Shown piece by piece: positions 1 to 8,238 of a DNA stretch of 64,000 nt (its first letter is position 1; every line of letters begins with the position of its first letter). Source of the DNA: JALYRV01 sp036675475. Its GTDB lineage: Bacteria > Acidobacteriota > Vicinamibacteria > Vicinamibacterales > SCN-69-37. Made by a program: the position numbers and the translations under genes. The notes below the pieces were generated by a model. That model was not told the DNA's origin. It saw nothing but the letters and a program-made list of their open reading frames with translations, and searched no databases. The DNA lies in assembly GCA_036675475.1 (NCBI GenBank), contig JAKFEY010000044.1:1-64000 (forward strand). Reading direction: 5' to 3'.

Positions 1-1
1 C

Positions 2-2023
2 ACGGCGGCGCGCGAGGCGGAAGCCGCCGCCGCGGCGCGCGCCGAAGAGCGCGCACGCGCGCTCGCGGCGCGCGAGGCGATTTGCGCGCGGCTCGAGCGC
101 ACCGATGTGCGCCCGGAATCCATCGACGAGGCGCGCGCGGAATGGGACGCGCTGCCGGCGATGGCCGAGGACGGCGACGAGCGCGCCGCGCGGGATCGGT
201 TCGAGCGCGCGATTGCGCTGTCGATCAAGCGGCACGAGCAGCGGGATGCGGCCGCGGCCGCCGAGCAGACGCTGCGCGCGATCGCGGCCGAGGCCGCGTC
301 GCTGTCGGGCAACACCCTGGACGAGGCCGTCAGCCGATGGAGATCGCTGAAGCGGCGCTGGAAGGAAACGGAGCAGACGTTGACGAACCTGGCGATGGAT
401 CCCCCGGCCGACGCCGTGGAGCAGCTGCGCGGCGCCGACGCCGCGATTGCGGAGCGTGAAGGCGAAGCGCGCGAGCAGAAACTGAAGGTCGCCGCCGAGC
501 ACGTCGCGCGGCTCGACCGCCTGTCCGATCGCGCCGAGCGCATCGCCAAGGCCGACGCCATCACGCTGCGCGAAGGCGACCGCCTGATGCGCGACGCCAA
601 GACCGCGCTCGACGAGCGCGCGCCCGAGGTCAAGCCGGACGGCTACGACGCGGCGGTCGCGCGGCTGCGCGGGCTGCTCGAGCAGGTCGGCCCGAAAGTG
701 CGCGAGCTGCGCGAGCTCGACGACTGGCGCCGCTTCGCCAACGCGCAGGTGCAGGAAGATCTCATCCGCAGGGCCGAAGCGCTGTCCGCGGAGCTCGAGG
801 CGGATGCGGCGGCGGGCAAGGCATCCGATCTCGGCAAGGCTGCCGCGACGCTGCGCGACCTGCAGGCCAAATGGAAGAACGCCGCCGAGGCGCCGCGCGA
901 TCGCGCGCAGGAGCTCTGGCATCGCTTCCGCACGCCGGTCGACGCAGTGCGGGGCCGCTGCTCCGAGTTCTTCGCGAAGCAGGCGGGCGAGCGCGTGGCC
1001 AACCTGCAGAAGAAACAGGAGCTGTGCGAGCGCGCCGAAGCGCTGGCCGAATCGACCGACTGGGTGCAGACCGCCGAGGCCTTCCGCGCGCTGCAGGCCG
1101 AATGGCAGGCCGCCGGCCCCATCCCGCCGCGCGACGCGCGCATGTTGTGGGACCGCTTCCGCAAGGCGTCCGACCGCTTCTTCACGCGGCGCCGCGACGA
1201 CCTCGCCTCGCGCAAGTCGGTCTGGGCCGAGAACCTGGCCAGGAAGGAAGCGCTGTGCGAGCGCGCCGAGGCGCTGGCCGAATCCACCGACTGGGACGCG
1301 GCCGCCTCTGAGCTCAAGCGCCTGCAGGCCGACTGGAAGACGATCGGGCCGGTGCGCAAGAGCCGCTCGGAAGCCATCTGGAAGCGCTTCCGCGCCGCCG
1401 CGGATCGCTTCTTCGAGCGGTACCACAACCGCCATCAGGTGATGCTCGAGCAGAAGTCGGCCGATCGCGAAGCGATGGTCGCCGAAGTCGAAGCGCTCGC
1501 GTCATCGGAGGGCGACGCGCAGCCCGAGAACCTGGGCGCGCGCCTTCAGGAGTTGCGCGCGAAGCTGCGCGTGCCGCCGCCGCTCAACCGGTCGGAAATC
1601 GACGCGCAGAACGCGCGCGTCGCCGCGGCGCTCGCCAGGGCCGTGGAGCGGTGGCCGTCGGCGTTCCAGGGCAGCGATCTCGATCCGGAAGCGGCGCTCA
1701 AGCGCATGGAAAAGCTGTGCGTGAAGGCCGAAGCGCTCGCCGAGAACGCCGAGCCCTCAGAAGAAACGCCGCGCGAGCTGTCGCAGGCCGAGGCGCTGGC
1801 CGCGAAGCTGCGCCAGGCGCTCGCCGCCAACACGTTCGGCGGCCGCGGCGCCGAAGAACGCGGCCCGTCGCTGCAGGATCAGCTCCGTGAGCTGCAGACG
1901 GCCTGGCAGCGGCTGGTCATTCCGCACACCGACGGGGCGAAGGCGCTGGAAGATCGCTTCAAGCAGGCGATGACCGCGGCCCGCGACAAGTCGCGCGGCA
2001 GGAAGGAACTCACGCGCGCCTGA
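2..2023 (+). CDS. DUF349 domain-containing protein (5' end outside window)
   Basis: The frame is open from base 2, so the gene begins before the window; 673 residues are visible up to the TGA. It is an almost all-helical protein made of repeated units of roughly 80 residues marked by LWHRFR, LWDRFRKASDRFF and IWKRFRAAADRFF, which is the signature of DUF349 repeats. Very high Ala, Glu, Arg and Lys content suggests long coiled or stacked helices in the cytoplasm. No catalytic motif and no signal peptide can be seen in the visible part. The biochemical role of DUF349 proteins is not settled. Its 3' end is overlapped on the other strand by a degenerate frame (1757-2155). The family call is firm, the function is unknown. 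Confidence 0.85.
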   Translation, partial: TAAREAEAAAAARAEERARALAAREAICARLERTDVRPESIDEARAEWDALPAMAEDGDERAARDRFERAIALSIKRHEQRDAAAAAEQTLRAIAAEAASLSGNTLDEAVSRWRSLKRRWKETEQTLTNLAMDPPADAVEQLRGADAAIAEREGEAREQKLKVAAEHVARLDRLSDRAERIAKADAITLREGDRLMRDAKTALDERAPEVKPDGYDAAVARLRGLLEQVGPKVRELRELDDWRRFANAQVQEDLIRRAEALSAELEADAAAGKASDLGKAAATLRDLQAKWKNAAEAPRDRAQELWHRFRTPVDAVRGRCSEFFAKQAGERVANLQKKQELCERAEALAESTDWVQTAEAFRALQAEWQAAGPIPPRDARMLWDRFRKASDRFFTRRRDDLASRKSVWAENLARKEALCERAEALAESTDWDAAASELKRLQADWKTIGPVRKSRSEAIWKRFRAAADRFFERYHNRHQVMLEQKSADREAMVAEVEALASSEGDAQPENLGARLQELRAKLRVPPPLNRSEIDAQNARVAAALARAVERWPSAFQGSDLDPEAALKRMEKLCVKAEALAENAEPSEETPRELSQAEALAAKLRQALAANTFGGRGAEERGPSLQDQLRELQTAWQRLVIPHTDGAKALEDRFKQAMTAARDKSRGRKELTRA

Positions 2024-2155
2024 CCGGCGCGCGCGCTGTTGCAGAACCGCGCGTGCGCGCAGGCGCACGCGTTCCGCACGCCGCGGGTCGGGCTCGACTC
2101 GCGGCATCGCGCCCATCGCTCTCTCGAGCAGGTGCACCTCGTCATCCCAGGTCAT
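1757..2155 (-). pseudogene. Probable truncated anti-sigma-like partner of the ECF sigma factor
   Basis: The ATG overlaps the sigma factor stop as ATGA, the usual sign of translational coupling with a dedicated partner. The first ~44 codons (MTWDDEVHLLERAMG and a PRVEPDP segment followed by an Arg-rich helix) look like the N-terminus of short anti-sigma or membrane-anchored proteins that follow ECF genes. From about position 2023 downward the frame is simply antisense to the DUF349 gene and has no membrane segment. I read this as a gene whose 3' part was lost when the DUF349 gene came to abut it. It might still make a short peptide. The coupling is seen directly; the anti-sigma identity is inference. 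Confidence 0.4.
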
Positions 2156-2739
2156 CGCGAGGCCTCCTTCAACAACCCGGCGCACAGCCCCGCCGACGAC
2201 GGATCGAGGCGCCGCGCCAGCATGGCGCGCGCCCGGCTCAAACGCTGACGCATCGTCTCCGCACTGACGCCGCAGACGTCCGCGGCTTCTCCGGGCGTCA
2301 ATCCCTCGAACGCCACCAGCAGCAGCGCTTCCCGATAGTGTCCCGGCAGCGTGGCCAGCGCGGTTTCGACCTGGCGCTGCAGCTGGTTGGCGGACGCCAT
2401 CTCGAATGGCGACGCGGATGTCTGCGGCAGCGGCCAGAGATGAAGTCCCATGCGCGCGTCGTAGTCGAGCGCGCGCGAGCGGCAGTAGCTGACGTAGAGA
2501 TTGCGGGCGACCGTGAAGAGCCAGGGCGCGAGATGCGTGTCGTCGCGAAGCCGGGGCGCATGCGCGACGAGGCGCAGCCACGTCTCTTCGACCAAATCCT
2601 CGGCGACGTCCCGCCGGCGCGACAGGCGCGCGAGAAAGTTGAAGAGGCGGGCGTGGAACGCCGCATGGACGCCGTCGAACGCGCCGGCGTCGCCGCGTTT
2701 CAGGCGAATGACGAGTTGCCGCTCCCGTTCGGAATCCAT
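2152..2739 (-). CDS. ECF-family RNA polymerase sigma factor
   Basis: Predicted protein of 195 residues with sigma region 2 (about residues 10-80, including LARLSRRRDVAEDLVEETW and the APWLFTVARNLYVSYCR core-binding/-10 segment) and region 4 (about 115-170, LPGHYREALLLVAFEGLTPG then an HTH with VSAETMRQRLSRAR). It should direct RNA polymerase to a small regulon, probably including itself. I chose the ATG at 2739 rather than 2748: the upstream ATG lies inside a predicted -10 element (2747-2752), so the transcript probably starts close to 2740 and would be leaderless. The next gene overlaps it by ATGA. The family is certain, the signal is unknown. Confidence 0.9.
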   Translation of the reverse strand: MDSERERQLVIRLKRGDAGAFDGVHAAFHARLFNFLARLSRRRDVAEDLVEETWLRLVAHAPRLRDDTHLAPWLFTVARNLYVSYCRSRALDYDARMGLHLWPLPQTSASPFEMASANQLQRQVETALATLPGHYREALLLVAFEGLTPGEAADVCGVSAETMRQRLSRARAMLARRLDPSSAGLCAGLLKEASR

Positions 2740-2746
2740 CACGGTC

Positions 2747-2804
2747 ATAACGCTGGGCGGGCCCGGGCGTGACAGCGGTCACGCCAGGCGTCCATGCGCG
2801 TTAT
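2747..2804. promoter_or_regulatory. Symmetric divergent ECF-type promoter pair
   Basis: A perfect palindrome of 8-base arms (2766-2773 and 2778-2785, 4-base centre) gives the sequence GTCACGCC on each strand. On both strands it is followed by exactly 13 bases and then CGTTAT (minus strand 2752-2747, plus strand 2799-2804). The GTCAC-to-CGTTA gap of 16 fits ECF -35/-10 spacing. It lies between the sigma gene and the divergent small membrane gene, so autoregulation plus control of that neighbour is the likely meaning. Confidence 0.6.
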
Positions 2805-2821
2805 ATCCGATTGGAGGCTGA

Positions 2822-3160
2822 ATGCTGCAGCTACTGAGAAACACAGGTGGAATCGGCGTGCTGGGGATGGCCGTGGCCGTGGCGACGGTGGCGGTCGCGG
2901 CGGCCTATGCGATCCGGCCGGCCGAACGGCGGCTTGCGCTGATGCGGCCGCTTTCGCTCGCGACTATCTTCGCCGCGCTGTGCACCTTCGCGTCTGGCGT
3001 GGCCATGGTCTTCGATGGCATCTCGACCACGGCAGGTCCGATCGGCTGGTCGCGTGTCGCGGCCGGCGCAGCGGAGTCGGTCGCGCCGATGGCGGGCGCG
3101 TTCGGTTGCCTGACGATCGCATGGATGCTTGTCGCTGTCGGCCTGCGCCGGCATCCATGA
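2822..3160 (+). CDS. Small integral membrane protein, unknown function
   Basis: A 112-residue protein with three hydrophobic segments at about residues 10-30, 45-65 and 88-107, separated by short charged loops (RPAERR, LRRHP at the end). There is a good ribosome site, TTGGAGG, five bases before the ATG. It is divergent from the ECF sigma gene and shares with it a mirror-image promoter, which makes it a candidate target of that sigma factor. A TolQ/MotA-like fold is conceivable but I see no diagnostic motif, so I leave the function open. Confidence 0.75.
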   Translation: MLQLLRNTGGIGVLGMAVAVATVAVAAAYAIRPAERRLALMRPLSLATIFAALCTFASGVAMVFDGISTTAGPIGWSRVAAGAAESVAPMAGAFGCLTIAWMLVAVGLRRHP

Positions 3161-3167
3161 GGGGAGA

Positions 3168-3210
3168 CGCAGGCCTGAAGGCCTGCGCTACCGCCTGGCC
3201 TGCGCTACCG
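3168..3210. repeat. Dispersed GC palindrome with TGAA loop and CTACCG tail
   Basis: Arms CGCAGGCC (3168-3175) and GGCCTGCG (3180-3187) enclose TGAA and are followed by CTACCG; a second half-copy, CCTGGCCTGCGCTACCG, follows immediately. It sits between two convergent genes. The CTA of the second copy is the stop codon (TAG) of the minus-strand amidohydrolase. Related copies lie at 9104, 32591 and about 43395. A bidirectional terminator or REP-like element is likely. Confidence 0.7.
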
Positions 3211-4938
3211 CTTCTCGTAGACGACTTTGCCGCCGACGATCGTGTACACCACCTTGGCCTCGAGGATCTGATCCTCGGGCACGGTCATGATGTCCTTCGA
3301 CAGCACCGTGATGTCGGCCAGCTTGCCGGGCGTGAGGCTGCCCTTGATGTCTTCTTCGAAGGCGCCCATCGCGTTGTTGATGGTGTAGGACTTCAGCGCC
3401 TCCATCCGCGACATGCGCTGCTCGTCGAAGAACACGCCGCCGTCGGCCATCTTGCGCCCGACGCTCGCGTGGAAGCTGGCGATGGGATCGATGTCCTCGA
3501 CCGGCACGTCCGTGCCGTTCATGACCAGCGCGCCCGACTTCATGAGGCTCTGCCACACGTACGCGCCCGAGCGCGCGCGGTCTTCGCCGAGCCGCTGCAG
3601 CACGTAGGGCGCGTCCGACGTGGCGTGAATGCCCTGCATCGACGCGATCACCCCGAGCTGGCCGAAACGCGGCACGTCGGCCGGATCGATGTGCTGCGCG
3701 TGCTCGATGCGCCAGCGCAGGTCCTTGCCGTTCTTGTTGGAACCTTTGAAGGCCTTCTCGTAGATGTCGAGCACTTCACGGTTGGCGCGGTCGCCGATGG
3801 CGTGAATGCACAGCTGGAAGCCGTGCTCGAGCGCGATCTGCGCCGTGCGCGTGGCCGACTCCACTGACGTCGTGTTGAGTCCCGAGCTGTCGGGCTTGTC
3901 CGCGTACGGCTCGAGCATCCACGCGCCGCGCGGGCCGAGCGCGCCGTCGAGGCTGACCTTGATCGCGCGGACGGTCAGCCGCTTGTCGCCGTAGTTGACG
4001 ATCTTGTAGTCCTTGATGCGCTGCGCGAGGGCGTCGTTGCCGACGCGCAGCATCACCCACAGGCGGATCGGCAGCTTGTTCTCGTCGACGAGCTTCTTGA
4101 GCATGTCGACCGTGTCAAAACCCGAGCCGGCGTCCTGGAACGACGTCACGCCCTTCGACAGGGCTTCCTGCGACGCGAGCTCGACGCCGCGCAGCGCGCG
4201 CGCCATGCGCTCCTCGGCCGTGGGCGCGGGCTCGCCGGCGCCGCGGCGCACCAGGCCCGACGCGCGCTCGCGCAGCAGGCCGGTGGGATTCCCACTGGCG
4301 TCATGCAGAATCTCGCCGCCGGCCGGGTTCGCCGTGTCGCGCGTGATGCTGGACAGCTCCATCGCCTTTGCGTTGACGAACGACGCGTGGCCGCTCGCAT
4401 GCGTCAGCACCACGGGGTTGTTCGGCGACACCTTGCTCAGCGACTCGTGCGTCGGAAAGCCTTCGACGTTCGGGTTCGGCACCGACGTCCACTTCTCCTG
4501 ATGCCAGCCGCGCCCCACGATCCACTGCCCCGGCTTCGCGGCGGCGGCCGCCTTGCCGACGGCGTCCACGATCTCCTGCCAGCTCTTCATCGGCATGAGA
4601 TTCAGGTTCATCAGGCCTTCGCCGAGGCCCGTGAAGTGGCCGTGCCCTTCGATGAAGCCGGGAATCGCGAGCTGGCCCTTCAGATCGATGATCTTCGTGT
4701 TCGGGCCCGCCAGCTTCTGCATCTCGGCCGTCGTGCCGAGCGCCGCGATGGTGTCGCCGCGCATCGCAATCGCCTGCGCCTCGGGCCGGCTCTCGTCGAC
4801 GGTGACGATGCGGCCGTTGATCAGGATGAGATCGGCAGGCGGAACCTGCGCCTGCATCGCGCTGGCGTAGAAATAGATCCCGACGCCGGCGACGACCAGG
4901 ACGGCCCCGAAGAAAAGAGACTTGAAGCGTTCGTTCAT
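3205..4938 (-). CDS. Amidohydrolase family protein (YtcJ-like, amidohydrolase 3)
   Basis: A 577-residue metal-dependent hydrolase with an N-terminal membrane anchor or signal segment (about residues 8-30). The small beta-sandwich entry LILINGRIVTVDE is followed by the metal motif EGHGHFTG near residue 98, then IHAIGDRAN, IEHAQHI and NGTDVPVEDIDP, the expected ligands and catalytic Asp of the amidohydrolase-3 group. Members cleave amide or ester bonds of N-substituted compounds; the substrate cannot be read from sequence. It is the last gene of a three-gene operon behind an amidohydrolase-2 enzyme (5-base gap) and an MFS transporter, suggesting uptake and breakdown of a cyclic or N-acyl compound. 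Confidence 0.88.
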   Translation of the reverse strand: MNERFKSLFFGAVLVVAGVGIYFYASAMQAQVPPADLILINGRIVTVDESRPEAQAIAMRGDTIAALGTTAEMQKLAGPNTKIIDLKGQLAIPGFIEGHGHFTGLGEGLMNLNLMPMKSWQEIVDAVGKAAAAAKPGQWIVGRGWHQEKWTSVPNPNVEGFPTHESLSKVSPNNPVVLTHASGHASFVNAKAMELSSITRDTANPAGGEILHDASGNPTGLLRERASGLVRRGAGEPAPTAEERMARALRGVELASQEALSKGVTSFQDAGSGFDTVDMLKKLVDENKLPIRLWVMLRVGNDALAQRIKDYKIVNYGDKRLTVRAIKVSLDGALGPRGAWMLEPYADKPDSSGLNTTSVESATRTAQIALEHGFQLCIHAIGDRANREVLDIYEKAFKGSNKNGKDLRWRIEHAQHIDPADVPRFGQLGVIASMQGIHATSDAPYVLQRLGEDRARSGAYVWQSLMKSGALVMNGTDVPVEDIDPIASFHASVGRKMADGGVFFDEQRMSRMEALKSYTINNAMGAFEEDIKGSLTPGKLADITVLSKDIMTVPEDQILEAKVVYTIVGGKVVYEKR

Positions 4939-4943
4939 GGTGT

Positions 4944-5867
4944 CTAGCCCCTGGGCATGCCAAGCACGCGCCGCGCATTATCGCCGAGAATGGCGGCACG
5001 GTCGGCCTCGGACGGCACCAGCGCGTCGATGATCTCGAGCTGCTTGTCGAAGATGTCCTTCTGCCAGCCGCGCGGGAAGTACGACGAGTCGGTGCCAAAC
5101 AGGATGCGCGACGGCCCGGCGACGTCGAGCGTGTTCTTGAAGACGTCGCTCAGTGTCAGCTTGTTCTGGTACTTCATCCAGCTGTTCGAGCTCGACGTGT
5201 CCACATAGATGTTGGGCGCGGCGTCCATCGCCATCAGCGTCACGCGCAGCATGCCCGATCCGAAGTGCGGAATGATGAACGACGCCTGCGGATAAATGTT
5301 GGCGAGGCGCGCGACCGCGAGCGGATCGCCGAAGCGCAGGTCGAACACCGACGTGAGCCCGAGCTTCTTGCGCGCGCCAATCGACAGCATGCCGCAGTGC
5401 ACGAACACGGCGCGCTCGCGCTCGGCGGCAATCGCCACGAGCCGCTCGACGCGCTGGTCGTGCAGGCGCACCTGGTGCATCGCGGGAAACAGGCACAGGC
5501 ACTTCATGTCCTGCTCTTCAAACGCGCGTATCGCCCGTGCCGCCGCATCCGGCGCATTCGGATTCACCATCGTCGCCGGCGCGAACCGGCCGGGATAGCG
5601 TTTGGCGGCTTCGGCCACCGACGCCTCGTCGCCGGGCACGCTGGCAATCAGCATGGCGCCCGAGACGCCGTGGCGATCGAGCTCGGAGGCCCAGCGCGCC
5701 GACAGCACGGCATCCTCGCCTGGAGGATCCCAGCCAAGGCGGTCGGGCAGCGTGACGGCCGCGTCGGCCGGCGCGGGCTCGCGCAAATCGCGCCCCAGCG
5801 TCCGGAAGAAGCCGGCCGAGAAGAAGTGACAGTGCGCGTCGAACACGATCTCGGGTCGATTTACCAT
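4944..5867 (-). CDS. Amidohydrolase family protein (amidohydrolase 2, TIM-barrel)
   Basis: A 307-residue cytosolic enzyme. DAHCHFFS near the N-terminus holds the HxH metal pair, followed by FVHCGM, IIPHFGSG and FGTDSSYFPRG, which supply the later His ligands and the Asp. This pattern is typical of the ACMSD/amidohydrolase-2 group, whose members decarboxylate or hydrolyse ring compounds. The ATG follows the TAA of the MFS gene without any gap, so the two are surely cotranscribed and probably coupled. The exact reaction is unknown. Confidence 0.87.
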   Translation of the reverse strand: MVNRPEIVFDAHCHFFSAGFFRTLGRDLREPAPADAAVTLPDRLGWDPPGEDAVLSARWASELDRHGVSGAMLIASVPGDEASVAEAAKRYPGRFAPATMVNPNAPDAAARAIRAFEEQDMKCLCLFPAMHQVRLHDQRVERLVAIAAERERAVFVHCGMLSIGARKKLGLTSVFDLRFGDPLAVARLANIYPQASFIIPHFGSGMLRVTLMAMDAAPNIYVDTSSSNSWMKYQNKLTLSDVFKNTLDVAGPSRILFGTDSSYFPRGWQKDIFDKQLEIIDALVPSEADRAAILGDNARRVLGMPRG

Positions 5868-7043
5868 TTACAATCTCTCGGCGGATCTTCCCAGCCGGCG
5901 ATCGACGGCCAGGAAATACGGCGCCGCGAGCGCGGCAAGCACGGCGGCGACGCCAAACGCGGCGGCATATCCGCTGCGCTGAATCAGCCAGCCCATTGTG
6001 GTCGATCCGGTGCCGATTCCGGTATCGAAAGCCGCAATCATCGTCCCGAACGCGGCCCCCCGGCGGCTGTCGCTGACGTGCTGCATGACGTAGGCCGCAA
6101 ACGCCGGATACGCCAGACCGAAGCCGACGCCGAACATCAGGCCCGACACGACCAGCCCGGTGCGGCCGGGCGTGAAGGCCATCAGGGCCAGACTCAGCGA
6201 CACCAGGCCGAGGCACGGCAGAAACACCCTGCGATAGCCGTACCGATCGCCGAGCCGGCCCAGCGTGGGCCGGGCCATCAGGATCGCCACCGCCAGCGAC
6301 GTCAGATAGATGCTGCGCGGCGTGATCCCGGCGGCGTCGGCGTACATCGCCGAAAAGCTGGTGATGCCGCCGTAGCCGAACGAATAAAGAAACAGCGTGC
6401 CGGCCAGCAGGATGATGCGCGGCTCGATGATGTTGCGCAGCGTCATCGGCGGATGCGGCCCGTCGTGCCGATGGGGGCTGAGGAACGTCGCGATGATGAA
6501 CATCAGGACGTTGAGCGCGATGCAGCTCATGGCGAGCGGAAACCAGCCGCGGCGATAGGTCTGGAAACCGATGGTCGGCGCCACCGCCAGCGCGAAAATC
6601 GACGCGAGGCCGGCATAGCCGAGGCCCTCCGCGCGCCGCGCCACCGGCAGAATCGAGATCATGTACGCGCTCGATGCCGACAGCATCCCCGACCAGAAAA
6701 ACCCCTGGACGAACACGAGCAGGAGAATCGCGGGAATCGATTCCATGAAGGCGTACGCCAGCGTGATCAGCGCGATGGCCGCGCTCGCCACGAGCAGCAC
6801 CTTCCGGTGGCCGATGCGATCGCCGATCGCGCCGGTGAGCGGCGCGAACATCGCCGAGGAAAACGTCAGCAGCCCGAGAAACAGGCCCGCCTGCAGCGTG
6901 GAGCCGCCGAGATCCTTGATGTGGAAGGGCGCCGTGGGCAGCAGCTGGAACACCGACAGGAACACGGTGAAGCTGAAGGCCCACATCGTGAAGAACCTGG
7001 CGGTGAAGAGCGGCTCTGACTTATCCGGAGGAAGGGCGGCCAC
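5868..7043 (-). CDS. MFS family transporter
   Basis: A 391-residue protein with about twelve hydrophobic segments. The loop between segments 2 and 3 carries GAIGDRIGHRKVLL, the major facilitator signature, and the second half repeats it as RLGDRYGYRRVFL. It begins with a GTG codon. It is the first gene of an operon with two amidohydrolases, so it may import their substrate or export a product. It is divergent from the gene at 7072 with only 28 bases between start codons. Substrate is not predictable. Confidence 0.92.
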   Translation of the reverse strand: MAALPPDKSEPLFTARFFTMWAFSFTVFLSVFQLLPTAPFHIKDLGGSTLQAGLFLGLLTFSSAMFAPLTGAIGDRIGHRKVLLVASAAIALITLAYAFMESIPAILLLVFVQGFFWSGMLSASSAYMISILPVARRAEGLGYAGLASIFALAVAPTIGFQTYRRGWFPLAMSCIALNVLMFIIATFLSPHRHDGPHPPMTLRNIIEPRIILLAGTLFLYSFGYGGITSFSAMYADAAGITPRSIYLTSLAVAILMARPTLGRLGDRYGYRRVFLPCLGLVSLSLALMAFTPGRTGLVVSGLMFGVGFGLAYPAFAAYVMQHVSDSRRGAAFGTMIAAFDTGIGTGSTTMGWLIQRSGYAAAFGVAAVLAALAAPYFLAVDRRLGRSAERL

Positions 7044-7071
7044 GGTGAACTAAAATCATAGCCGGATACCG

Positions 7072-7593
7072 ATGGACGACCTTACCGACGACTACATTCC
7101 CCCCTCACGCATCTGGCGCCGGCTGCCGCTCGAACGGCGCCTCGAGGCCGCGCGCGCGTTCTGGGACAGCGACGATGAGGCGAGCCTCACCGAGCAGATG
7201 GAAGCGATCGTGGCGCTGGCGCGCCACATGAAGTTCCGGCCGCAGAGCATGCAGGCCATGCCGGTCGAGAAGCGGACGAAGTACCTGGCGCAGCTGCCGG
7301 CCGTCACCGACTCGATTGCCGCCCGCGCGCTCGTGGCGTTTCACCTGGCCCATCAGCGGCCGATGATGGCCACGTTTCTCGACGCGCTGGGCATCGCGCA
7401 CGAGGACGGGCTGATCACGGCCGAGGAGGTCGAGCCGCCGGCGCGGGCGACACTCGCGCAGGCCGCGGCCGACCTCACGCGCGCCTATCCGGCGCATGAC
7501 GTGGCGCTCTACCTCAACACGCTGCTGGCGCAGGATCCGCATACGTGGACTGGGTTGTCGGGACTGCCGCAACTCGAGCAGTCTCAGCCGTAA
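7072..7593 (+). CDS. Conserved hypothetical protein
   Basis: A 173-residue soluble protein, mostly helical, starting MDDLTDDYIPPSRIWRRL. No signal peptide, membrane segment or catalytic motif is visible. The middle part (QSMQAMPVEKRTKYLAQL) and the C-terminal LTRAYPAHDVALYLNTLLAQ are the most structured-looking parts. Codon use is like its neighbours and the frame has clear third-position GC bias, so it is a real gene. It is divergent from the MFS operon and may share its control region. I do not recognise the family. Confidence 0.75.
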   Translation: MDDLTDDYIPPSRIWRRLPLERRLEAARAFWDSDDEASLTEQMEAIVALARHMKFRPQSMQAMPVEKRTKYLAQLPAVTDSIAARALVAFHLAHQRPMMATFLDALGIAHEDGLITAEEVEPPARATLAQAAADLTRAYPAHDVALYLNTLLAQDPHTWTGLSGLPQLEQSQP

Positions 7594-7646
7594 TCCGCGC
7601 CTCAGGCTTTCCGCCCCCGGGAGGCGTCAAAAGCAGAGCTGTCATC

Positions 7647-8165
7647 ATGATGTTCCGCGTTACCGCCGGCGTGCTCGTCGTCACCCTCGCGCTGCCGTCA
7701 GGCCTGCTGGCGGCCGGGCTGCAGAATCCTCCTCCACCGCCGCCGCCCGCGACGCAGAAGCCGCAGCTGCCGGTTGACGTGGACAAGATCCGCGCGGCGC
7801 TGCAGCAGAATCCGCAGACGCGGCTCAACACCGACGAGCTCCGCTTCTACGTCGACATCATCGGCCGCATCCCGACGTTCGAGGAGATCGTCGGCGACTT
7901 CGACCTCAAGAACGGCGTGGTGCCCGGCGCCGCGATGACGCACGAAGAATATCTGTCGATGGTCAACCGCGAGTTCAACACCAGCGGCGCGGTCAGCGGC
8001 GTCGAGGCGCTGCAGGTCGCGCTCACGTCGTACGCGCTGCTCAGCCTCGTGAAGCGCGCCTACGAAGAATACAAACAGGCGTCGACCGAGCGCGAACGCC
8101 GCGCGATCCAGGAACGCATCGAACGCGAGCTGCGCGAGCTCGAAAAACGCCGCGGCGGCGGCTAG
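7647..8165 (+). CDS. Exported hypothetical protein with charged helical tail
   Basis: Start chosen at the ATG of 7647, because the residues that follow form a clean signal peptide (MMFRVTAGVLVVTLALPSGLLAAG); the frame upstream overlaps the preceding gene. The mature part begins with a proline run (PPPPPPP) and contains TRLNTDELRFYVDIIGRIPTF and a MTHEEYLSMV helix. It ends in a long Arg/Glu helix (about residues 140-170) that resembles a coiled coil. Total 172 residues. Probably periplasmic; family and function not recognised. Confidence 0.7.
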   Translation: MMFRVTAGVLVVTLALPSGLLAAGLQNPPPPPPPATQKPQLPVDVDKIRAALQQNPQTRLNTDELRFYVDIIGRIPTFEEIVGDFDLKNGVVPGAAMTHEEYLSMVNREFNTSGAVSGVEALQVALTSYALLSLVKRAYEEYKQASTERERRAIQERIERELRELEKRRGGG

Positions 8166-8238
8166 CAGCCTGCGTCGAGGGCGCAAGCACCGCGCCTCCG
8201 AGCGAGCGGCAGCGTCGCACTTCCGTTAGGATCCATCC

